From: Oscillospiraceae bacterium
Lineage (GTDB): Bacteria; Bacillota; Clostridia; Oscillospirales; Ruminococcaceae
Assembly (NCBI GenBank): GCA_016281125.1
Contig: JAEEIA010000010.1
Span: 1-64,000 of the forward strand
DNA: 64,000 bases
Direction of reading: 5' to 3'
Position numbers and translations under genes: made by a program. A model generated the notes under the pieces. The model had not been told where the DNA came from, made no database searches, and saw only the letters and a list, made by a program, of their open reading frames with translations. Positions 15,001-20,867 of this stretch are shown piece by piece. Position 1 is the stretch's first letter. Each line of letters opens with the position of its first letter.

Positions 15001-15063
15001 GGCATCATTCCCGCAAGACTGGCCGCCAAGAAGGATCCGGTCATCGCACTGCGTACAGAGTAA
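12013..15063 (+). CDS. ABC transporter: ATPase fused to FtsX/MacB-type permease
   Basis: One 1016-residue chain joins an ABC ATPase (about 1-225) to an FtsX-like permease. The ATPase has Walker A GPSGCGKTT, signature MSGGQMQRVAIARAL, Walker B ILLADEP and the H-loop VTHNPE, and belongs to the MacB/LolD subclass. A charged Lys-rich linker follows, then the first membrane helix (about 280-310), a very long extracellular region (about 320-860) rich in acidic helices, and three C-terminal helices containing RTKEIGILRSIGASKRDV, the FtsX hallmark. Such transporters use ATP to move or sense molecules at the cell surface. The start is uncertain: TTG 12013 (11 bases behind GAAAGG) fits the family better than GTG 12004. 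A divergent TetR gene may regulate it. Confidence 0.85.
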   Translation: MLGLKGITKDYLAGDSEVHALRGIDIQFRQNEFVAVLGPSGCGKTTLLNIIGGLDRYTEGDLTIAEKSTKEYKDRDWDHYRNHTIGFVFQTYNLIPHQTVLSNVELALTLSGVSKAERRERAAKMLERVGLGDQLKKKPNQMSGGQMQRVAIARALINDPEILLADEPTGALDTETSVQIMDLLKEIAKDRLVIMVTHNPELAEQYATRIIRLLDGKVVSDSRPYSEKQASADRKKVLKKKEKEEAASAKKAKKVSMSNTTAFSLSLNNLLTKKGRTILTAFAGSIGIIGISLILSLSDGFQTFINTVQENTLSSYPLTIMSRSVDLSSLIENVTGQAEHTDDHPLDKVYSTGQEAKMLNSMMSEVKQNDMAGFKKYIEDHADELKAYNIAYNYNIQPQVFLADTSEKVTPVNPNPLLDAYYQALGYDMNNMSSSYAEMMQTSTNSMDIWTLLYGDRELLDQQYDVISGHWPENMNETVLVVDEYNEINGMTLYGLGLRDPNEISDMMTKVMAGEPIEAYSASYNYKDLMNMQFSVILNSDYYEFDKAANCWKDRTRDDEYMAKKVDDGILVHISGIVRKKAGAVGGALMPGTICYTQELVDTLLDQIADTEIVKAQQEDPEKDVFTGYEFEDHDDVTIDDVYDYLDGLSEAEFAQLQTMFSNMYGNSIQPEDVLKSLESMSDEELVAAVAPTFTEKITLDDAKAFAATEQGQGALLMMLAEQAGTEPDPAMLADLDDDTLLTLYTEMMQSQLTADALREKIAGMSEEEVSALTESLNPAKDRESMKAALKTMDEEMLLKVFKQQILAQSTDNTYEGNLQKLGLRDPDSPFAIRIYSESFAAKEEFEDFIQCYNDEQKDEDAQIEYTDYIGLLLNSVTKIINMVSYVLIGFVSISLVVSSIMIGIITYISVLERTKEIGILRSIGASKRDVSHVFNAETFIVGLVAGLIGVAVTVLLDIPVNMIIEKASGVAHVAFLRPVYAAALVAISVLLTLIAGIIPARLAAKKDPVIALRTE

Positions 15064-15082
15064 GCATATCATAGAATTTGCT

Positions 15083-15123
15083 GCGGCAATGCATCGGAAA
15101 CAGGATGCATTGCCGCTTTTTTT
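15083..15123 (+). terminator. Terminator of the ABC transporter gene
   Basis: GCGGCAATGCATC and GATGCATTGCCGC form a perfect 13-base stem with an 8-base loop followed by seven T residues. Confidence 0.92.
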
Positions 15124-15126
15124 GCC

Positions 15127-15156
15127 TTGACAATGCAGCAGATACTATGGTATAAT
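15127..15156 (+). promoter_or_regulatory. Promoter of the NuoE/NuoF/GltD-like redox operon
   Basis: TTGACA at 15127-15132, 18 bases, TATAAT at 15151-15156. The leader to the first start codon is about 118 bases. Confidence 0.8.
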
Positions 15157-15280
15157 AAAAACAAATACGGAGATTCTGTGCGGAGCGCCGTGCGGAATGC
15201 CGTATCGGGGAAATGATACTTTTGGCGTCCGTCTGCCGGAACAGGCGGCGCACGGGACAGCCGTGCGGAAAGGAGTTTCC

Positions 15281-15778
15281 ATGAACTGTGAATGCAGCAG
15301 GCAGCACAGCGACCTTTCTCTGCTGGAACCGGTGTTTGCAGAATATGCCGATGTGAAAGGCAGCCTGATTACGATTCTTCAGCACGCGCAGGAGATCTAC
15401 GGCTATCTGCCGTCGGATGTGATCTACTGCATCGCGGAGCGCACGGGCGAGACGCCTGCAAGGGTGTTCGGCGTTGCGACCTTTTATACACAGTTCCGGT
15501 TTCAGCCGGTCGGAAAATATCTCATCATGCTCTGCGACGGCACAGCATGCCATGTCAACGGCAGTGCGCGCATTGCAGCGGCGGTGCAGGAGTATCTGCA
15601 TGTCGAAAACGGCGGCACGACCGAGGACGGCCTGTTCTCGTTCAGCATTGTTGCATGTCTTGGCTGCTGCTCGCTTTCTCCGGTCATGATGATCAATGAC
15701 AGCACCTACGGCTCCCTGACACCGGAGCTTGTGCTGGAAATTCTCAAGGATATTCAGGCAAAGGAGGCGGCGGAATGA
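15281..15778 (+). CDS. NuoE/HydC-like [2Fe-2S] thioredoxin-fold subunit (StnA-like)
   Basis: The 165-residue protein is the small subunit of a flavin/Fe-S NADH-dependent complex. It has the NuoE arrangement of four Cys ligands for a [2Fe-2S] cluster (CDGTACHV and CLGCCSLSP), after a helical N-terminal part with the family segment GYLPSDVIYCIAERTG. The start is ATG 15281, five bases behind AAAGGAG; the open frame further upstream is leader. Its stop overlaps the start of the NuoF-like gene (ATGA), so both are made together. With the two genes that follow it matches the subunit set of the Sporomusa-type electron-bifurcating transhydrogenase; the same family also serves in HydABC hydrogenases and complex I. 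Confidence 0.9.
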   Translation: MNCECSRQHSDLSLLEPVFAEYADVKGSLITILQHAQEIYGYLPSDVIYCIAERTGETPARVFGVATFYTQFRFQPVGKYLIMLCDGTACHVNGSARIAAAVQEYLHVENGGTTEDGLFSFSIVACLGCCSLSPVMMINDSTYGSLTPELVLEILKDIQAKEAAE

Positions 15779-17538
15779 GCAGGCGGATTGCGGTCGGACA
15801 GGGCAGCTGCGGCATTGCAGCCGGTGCGCACAAGGTCGCAAGTGCGCTGCTTCCGCTGCTGGCCGGGAAAGACATCACGCTCAGCACGGTCGGATGCATC
15901 GGCATGTGCTGGCTGGAGCCGATTGTCGATCTGTACGAGGACGACAGGTTGCTGGCACGTCTGGTGAAGGTGCAGCCCCAGCATACGGCGGCAATCGCGG
16001 AGGCAGTTATCACCGGCGACCTTTCCGGGGTAGCCGACCTGATGATTACACCGGAGGACAATGCCTTTCTGACGCAGCAGACGCGCATCGCGCTGCGCAA
16101 CTGCGGCATCATTGACCCTGAATCCATTGAAAGCGCAAAGCAAGCGGGTGCATATTCCGCAATCGGCAGGATTCTTTCCGCGGAAAACGGCATGACGCCG
16201 GAGGACGTGATCGAATGCATCAAGGTTTCCGGGCTGGCCGGACGCGGCGGCGCAGGCTTTCCGACCTGGTTCAAGTGGAACGCTGCGCGGCAGGCTGCCG
16301 GAGATGAGAAATATCTGATCTGCAACGCGGATGAGGGCGATCCCGGCGCGTTTATGGACAGAGCCGTCATCGAATCGGATCCGCATACGCTGATTGAGGG
16401 AATGCTGATCGGCGCCTATGCAATCGGCGCGCAGGAGGCGATTGTCTATGTCCGCGCGGAGTATCCGCTGGCAATCAAGCGCCTGGAGCAGGCGATCTTT
16501 GAGGCGCGGGAGGCAGGATATATCGGCAAAAACATCATGGGCTCGGATTTCTCCTGTGAGTTCCGGATCAAGGCGGGCGCGGGCGCGTTCGTCTGCGGCG
16601 AGGAAACCGCACTGATCGAATCGCTCCAGGGACAGCGCGGAATGCCGCGGCTGAAACCGCCGTTCCCGGCACAGTCGGGCTACTGGAACAAGCCCTCCAA
16701 CATCAACAATGTGGAAACCTTTGCGAATGTTGCGTGGATCATCACCAACGGCGGCGAGGCGTTTGCGGCCATGGGCACGGAGGATTCCAAGGGCACAAAG
16801 GTCTTTGCGCTGACCGGCAAGATCCGCAGGGGCGGTCTGGTCGAGATTCCAATGGGCATGACGCTGCGGCAGGTGATTTTTGATATCGGCGGCGGCATCC
16901 GGGACGGCGGCACGTTCAAGGCTGTGCAGATGGGCGGCCCGTCCGGCGGCTGTATTCCCGCATCGCTGCTGGATACGGTCATCGACTACAAAAAGCTGGC
17001 CGCAACCGGCGCGATCATGGGCTCCGGCGGCATGGTCGTCATGGACGATTCGACCTGCATGGTCAGCATGGCAAAATTCTTCCTCGATTTCACCGCAAAG
17101 GAATCCTGCGGCAAATGCGTTCACTGCCGGATCGGCACGAAGCGGCTTCAGGAGATTCTGACGCGGATAGTAGAGGGCGAAGGACAGGACGGCGATATTG
17201 AGCTCATGGAGGAGCTCTGCAACGCCGTGCGTGACGGTGCGCTCTGCGGCCTCGGACAGACAGCGCCGAATCCGGTGCTGTCCACGCTGCGGTATTTCCG
17301 TGCCGAGTTTGAAGCGCATATCAGGGAGAAGCGATGTCCGTCACACACCTGCACCGCGCTGCTGCATTATGCGATTGACCCGGAGAAGTGCCGCGGCTGT
17401 ACCGCATGTGCAAGAAACTGTCCGGTCTACGCGATTTCCGGTGCCGTCAGAGAAGCGCATGAAATCGCCCCGGAGGCCTGTATTCACTGCGGCAAATGCA
17501 TGACGGTCTGCAAATTCGGTGCCGTCACCGTACAGTAA
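15775..17538 (+). CDS. NuoF/HydB-like flavoprotein subunit (NADH-binding, StnB-like)
   Basis: The 587-residue protein carries, in order: an N-terminal thioredoxin-like [2Fe-2S] domain (SCGIAAGA ... GCIGMCWLEP), the NuoF core with the FMN/NADH-binding motifs GLAGRGGAGFPTWFKW and CGEETALIESLQGQRG, the SLBB region, the [4Fe-4S] motif SCGKCVHCRIGTKRL, and a C-terminal two-cluster ferredoxin domain (CRGCTACARNCP and CIHCGKCMTVCK). This is the layout of HydB of bifurcating hydrogenases. It oxidises or reduces NAD(H) at the FMN and passes electrons through the clusters. No HydA-type H-cluster protein is encoded next to it; instead a GltD/NfnB-like subunit follows, which suggests an NADPH- and ferredoxin-linked transhydrogenase. 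Confidence 0.92.
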   Translation: MSRRIAVGQGSCGIAAGAHKVASALLPLLAGKDITLSTVGCIGMCWLEPIVDLYEDDRLLARLVKVQPQHTAAIAEAVITGDLSGVADLMITPEDNAFLTQQTRIALRNCGIIDPESIESAKQAGAYSAIGRILSAENGMTPEDVIECIKVSGLAGRGGAGFPTWFKWNAARQAAGDEKYLICNADEGDPGAFMDRAVIESDPHTLIEGMLIGAYAIGAQEAIVYVRAEYPLAIKRLEQAIFEAREAGYIGKNIMGSDFSCEFRIKAGAGAFVCGEETALIESLQGQRGMPRLKPPFPAQSGYWNKPSNINNVETFANVAWIITNGGEAFAAMGTEDSKGTKVFALTGKIRRGGLVEIPMGMTLRQVIFDIGGGIRDGGTFKAVQMGGPSGGCIPASLLDTVIDYKKLAATGAIMGSGGMVVMDDSTCMVSMAKFFLDFTAKESCGKCVHCRIGTKRLQEILTRIVEGEGQDGDIELMEELCNAVRDGALCGLGQTAPNPVLSTLRYFRAEFEAHIREKRCPSHTCTALLHYAIDPEKCRGCTACARNCPVYAISGAVREAHEIAPEACIHCGKCMTVCKFGAVTVQ

Positions 17539-17643
17539 CTGGGTGGAGCCGGTTCCTGTACGGATGCATATTTCATTCAATGCGCAAATTATGTAAGGAT
17601 AATGGGATTCTTTGTAAGGATTACGTGAGGTTTTTGGAGAACC

Positions 17644-19701
17644 ATGAATCAAATACATATTACGATCAACGGCGTGCCCTGTACGTGTGCGGAGGGGACT
17701 TCCATCCTGCATGCCGCGCAGCAGAACGGAATTGAGATTCCGAACCTCTGCAACGACGACAGCGTGCGCGTCTACGGTGCCTGCGGCCTCTGTGCCGTGG
17801 AGGTGCTGGATGACGGGCGCGGCAGACCCGTGCCGAAGCTGCTGCGCGCCTGCTCGGCAAAGGCAATGGACGGTTATGTCATCCGCTTTGATACGGAGCG
17901 CGTGAACCGTTCGCGGAAAATCGCGCTGGAGCTGCTGATGAGCGATCACACCGGCGACTGCCGCGGACCGTGTCAGCTGAACTGTCCCGCCGGAACGGAC
18001 TGTCAGGGCTATGTGAAGAAGATTGCGCAGCGCGATTTCCGCAGCGCGGTCGAAATCATCAAGGAGAAGATTCCGCTGCCCGCATCCATCGGCCGGGTAT
18101 GTCCGCATCCCTGCGAGCAGAACTGCCGCAGAGGAATGGTCGAGGCGCCGCTTTCGATTGCTTTTCTGAAAGCACATGCGGCTGACCGCGATCTTGCGGG
18201 CGATACCTACCGCCCGGAACCGGCGGCGGATACCGGAAAGCAGATTTCCGTGGTCGGCGGCGGCCCGGCAGGTCTGACGGCGGCATACTATCTGCGGCTG
18301 AAAGGCCACAGCGTCACGGTGTACGATGCCGCGGCCAAAATGGGCGGCATGCTGCGTTACGGCATTCCGGCCTACCGGCTGCCGAAGGATGTGCTTGACC
18401 GCGAGATTGCGGAGATTGCAGGGCTCGGCATCACCATGAAGAATCATGTCCGGATCGGTGCGGATGTCACGCTGGAGCAGCTGCGCAGGCAGTCTGACGC
18501 AGTGATTCTTGCGGCCGGTGCGTGGAGCAGTATGCAGATGCGCGTCCCCGGCGAGGCGCTGGACGGCGTGACGGGCGGCATTCAGTTCCTGCATGATATC
18601 AGTTCCGGCGAGGGCGAAATCCCTGACCTGACCGGCAAAAAGGTCGCGGTCTGCGGCGGCGGCAATACGGCGATGGACGCCTGCCGCACGGCAATCCGCT
18701 GCGGTGCGGAAACGGTGTATGTCATCTACCGCAGAACGCGCAGCGAGATGCCCGCGGAGGACATCGAGATCGAGGAGTCGGTTGAGGAGGGCGTGACCTA
18801 CAAATTCCTGACGAACCCTGCGGAGATCATCGGGGAGAACGGGCGTGTGAAGCAGATCCGTTTGCAGATCATGGAGCTCGGGGAGCCCGATGCCTCCGGG
18901 CGGCGCTCGCCGGTACCGGTCGCGGGCGCATTTGAAACGCTGGACGTCGATCTGGTCATCATGGCCATCGGGCAGAAGCCGGATCCGGCCGGTCTGGACG
19001 GCGTCACGCTGACGAAAAAAGGCACGGTCGAGGCCGATCCCGCGACGTTCCTGACGAATCTGCCGGATGTGTATGCGGTCGGCGATCTGACAAACCGCGG
19101 CGCATCCATTGCGATAGAAGCCATCGGTGAGGCCGGACGCTGTGCGGCGGTCGTTGATTCGGCACTCCGCGGTGAAATGCATCCGTACCGCGCGCCGTAT
19201 TACTCCCGGAAGAACGTCACGGCGGAAGATCTTGCAGACCGTGAAAAGCAGCCGCGCTGCCAGATGCCGGTGCGTCCGGCGGCGGAGCGCGCAAAGGATT
19301 TTGCACCGGTCACGCTCGGCCTGACGGACGATACCGCAGCGGCAGAGGCGAAACGCTGTCTGGAATGCGGCTGTCATGATTATGCCGACTGCAAGCTGAT
19401 CCGCTACGCGCAGCAGCAGGAGATTCATCCGGAGCGGCTGAGCGGTGTGAAGCATACCCCCGAGAAAGAGCGCAGACTGGTCTGCATAGAACGGGACAAC
19501 GGCAAATGTATCCTCTGCGGCCTGTGTGTGCGCATCTGCGATGAGGCTGCGGAAAAAGGCATTCTCGGGCTGGTCGGGCGCGGCTTCCCGACTGCCGTCA
19601 GGCCGGAATTCCGGGATCCCGCCGTTGCAGAATACTGCAAAACCTGTCAAAAATGTGCGCTGGCCTGTCCGACCGGTGCGCTGAAAATACTGAAAGACTG
19701 A
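17644..19701 (+). CDS. [2Fe-2S] domain fused to GltD/NfnB-like FAD-NADPH oxidoreductase with ferredoxin tail (StnC-like)
   Basis: The 685-residue chain starts with a plant-type/NuoG-like [2Fe-2S] domain (about 1-80; PNLCND ... YGACGLCAVEV ... LRACS). Then follow the Fe-S helical domain of glutamate synthase small subunits (CRGPCQLNCPAGTDC, CPHPCEQNCRRG), the FAD fold (VVGGGPAGLTAAYYL), the NADPH fold (VCGGGNTAMDACRTA), the second FAD motif (VYAVGDLTNRGASIAIEAIGE) and C-terminal cluster motifs (CILCGLCVRIC and CKTCQKCALACP). This is an NfnB-like NADPH-dehydrogenase module with extra clusters at both ends. TTTGGAG precedes the ATG. The 105-base gap to the NuoF-like gene shows no terminator. Together the three genes resemble StnABC, which couples NADPH to NAD and ferredoxin. 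Confidence 0.9.
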   Translation: MNQIHITINGVPCTCAEGTSILHAAQQNGIEIPNLCNDDSVRVYGACGLCAVEVLDDGRGRPVPKLLRACSAKAMDGYVIRFDTERVNRSRKIALELLMSDHTGDCRGPCQLNCPAGTDCQGYVKKIAQRDFRSAVEIIKEKIPLPASIGRVCPHPCEQNCRRGMVEAPLSIAFLKAHAADRDLAGDTYRPEPAADTGKQISVVGGGPAGLTAAYYLRLKGHSVTVYDAAAKMGGMLRYGIPAYRLPKDVLDREIAEIAGLGITMKNHVRIGADVTLEQLRRQSDAVILAAGAWSSMQMRVPGEALDGVTGGIQFLHDISSGEGEIPDLTGKKVAVCGGGNTAMDACRTAIRCGAETVYVIYRRTRSEMPAEDIEIEESVEEGVTYKFLTNPAEIIGENGRVKQIRLQIMELGEPDASGRRSPVPVAGAFETLDVDLVIMAIGQKPDPAGLDGVTLTKKGTVEADPATFLTNLPDVYAVGDLTNRGASIAIEAIGEAGRCAAVVDSALRGEMHPYRAPYYSRKNVTAEDLADREKQPRCQMPVRPAAERAKDFAPVTLGLTDDTAAAEAKRCLECGCHDYADCKLIRYAQQQEIHPERLSGVKHTPEKERRLVCIERDNGKCILCGLCVRICDEAAEKGILGLVGRGFPTAVRPEFRDPAVAEYCKTCQKCALACPTGALKILKD

Positions 19702-19710
19702 GGTGATCCC

Positions 19711-20247
19711 ATGGACGCGATTTTTGAACGCAAAAGCTACCGCGGCTCCTATCTGCCGGATCCTGTCCCGCGCACGGATCTGACGACATTGCTGGAGGCC
19801 GGGCTTTCGGCACCGTCGGGCTGCAACAAGCAGACGACCTCGCTGATTGCCGTGGACGATCCGGCACTGCTGAAGGAAATCTTTTCGATTCTGGATCTGC
19901 CGGACTGCAAATCCGCACCGGCCATGATCTGCGTGCTGACCAAGCGCATCGTTGCTTACCGCGACGGCTTCGGCCGTGAGCGCTGCTACTGTGTGCAGGA
20001 TTATGCCGCGGCAATCGAGAATATTCTGCTGGAAGCGGTGCAGCTCGGCTATCAGAGCTGCTGGATTGAGGGGCATGTGACGGATGCCGATGAGCAGGGC
20101 AAGCGCATCGCGGCGCTGCTCGGCGTGCCGGATTATTATGAGCTGGTCTGCGTGCTGCCGGTCGGCAAGGCGGCGGAACCGCTGAAATCCGTGCAGAAGC
20201 GCCCGTTTGAGGAGCGTGCATGGTTCAACCGGTTCGGCGAAGACTGA
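19711..20247 (+). CDS. Nitroreductase-family flavoprotein
   Basis: The 178-residue protein has the nitroreductase fold marks: RKSYRGSYLPDPVP at the N-terminus, the FMN-phosphate segment SAPSGCNKQ, and a C-terminal ALLGVPDYYELVCVLPVG stretch. These FMN enzymes use NAD(P)H to reduce nitro compounds, quinones or flavins. It follows the redox operon by nine bases with GAGGTG as ribosome binding site, so it is probably the last gene of that transcript. A hairpin terminator lies behind it (20268-20312). The physiological substrate is not visible from the sequence. Confidence 0.85.
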   Translation: MDAIFERKSYRGSYLPDPVPRTDLTTLLEAGLSAPSGCNKQTTSLIAVDDPALLKEIFSILDLPDCKSAPAMICVLTKRIVAYRDGFGRERCYCVQDYAAAIENILLEAVQLGYQSCWIEGHVTDADEQGKRIAALLGVPDYYELVCVLPVGKAAEPLKSVQKRPFEERAWFNRFGED

Positions 20248-20269
20248 TTTGATTGCGGAAAGAGAAGTA

Positions 20270-20312
20270 AAATGCGCCTCTCCGGCGGCAAACCGGAGGG
20301 GCGTATTTGCCG
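20270..20312 (+). terminator. Probable terminator behind the nitroreductase gene
   Basis: GCGCCTCTCCGG and CCGGAGGGGCG form a stem with one irregularity around CGGCAAA, followed by a short TATTTG stretch. Confidence 0.6.
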
Positions 20313-20386
20313 TTCGGTAAAACATACAAAGTGCTGATAGTGCGGTTCCGGCGTTTCGTCGTTCTGTCAAATCTTGCAGTCCCGTC

Positions 20387-20442
20387 TTGACAAATGCTGC
20401 CGATTCCGGTATAATAAATGCAGAGGTTAGGATAACCTAACC
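20387..20442 (+). promoter_or_regulatory. feoA promoter with DtxR-type iron box
   Basis: TTGACA (20387-20392), 17 bases, TATAAT (20410-20415) is a consensus promoter. At the expected transcript start lies GGTTAGG-ATAA-CCTAACC (20425-20442), a palindrome with 7-base arms that resembles the DtxR/IdeR box TTAGGTTAGSCTAACCTAA. Iron-loaded repressor bound here would block transcription of the feo genes. Confidence 0.78.
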
Positions 20443-20545
20443 GGAGGAACGGCTTATCAAACGGAGGCTTGGAGCGGCCTTGCTTTCCGGTTTACAGGTT
20501 TGCTCTTTTTAACCTGACGGATGCGCTGGATGCAGGAGGATCATT

Positions 20546-20767
20546 ATGAATACACTGAAAAATACGCCGGTCGGCAGCACGGTCAAGGTGAAAAAGCTGC
20601 ACGGAGAGGGCGCAATCAAGCGCAGAATCATGGACATGGGGCTGACAAAAGGAACGGCGGTCACGGTGCGGAAGGTCGCGCCGCTGGGCGATCCGCTGGA
20701 GTTGACCGTGCGCGGTTATGAGCTCAGCCTGCGCAAGGCCGATGCGGATATGATCGAGGTCGAATAA
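20546..20767 (+). CDS. feoA: Ferrous iron transport protein A
   Basis: A 73-residue SH3-like protein of the FeoA family, recognised from the segment VKVKKLHGEGAIKRRIMDMG followed by LTKGTAVTVRKVAPLGDPLE and the VRGYELSLRKADADMIEV ending. FeoA is a cytoplasmic helper that stimulates the FeoB iron channel. AGGAGGA stands six bases before the ATG. It lies behind an iron-box promoter and 100 bases ahead of feoB. Confidence 0.93.
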   Translation: MNTLKNTPVGSTVKVKKLHGEGAIKRRIMDMGLTKGTAVTVRKVAPLGDPLELTVRGYELSLRKADADMIEVE

Positions 20768-20818
20768 TACGGAATACAGCTGCACGCCGCATTCGCGGCG
20801 TGTTTGACGGAATATGAA

Positions 20819-20832
20819 TTAACTTATGCTAA
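20819..20832 (+). promoter_or_regulatory. Possible second iron-regulator half-box before feoB
   Basis: The reverse complement TTAGCATAAGTTAA agrees with the core of the feoA box (TTAGGATAACCTAA) at 11 of 14 positions. It may be a weak second DtxR-type site; the palindrome is imperfect. Confidence 0.35.
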
Positions 20833-20867
20833 CTCGTGAAAACGGGTGCGGCGGAAAGGATACGGCA

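Noticed and set aside
15281-19701. Annotation as [FeFe]-hydrogenase HydABC
   Set aside because: No HydA with H-cluster motifs is encoded here; the third gene is GltD/NfnB-like, so hydrogenase function is not supported.
17341-20370. Reverse-strand open frame of 1009 codons
   Set aside because: It lies exactly opposite the redox operon genes, which have clear families. High GC and codon bias keep the opposite frame open; its translation is Arg/His/Cys-rich with no domain.
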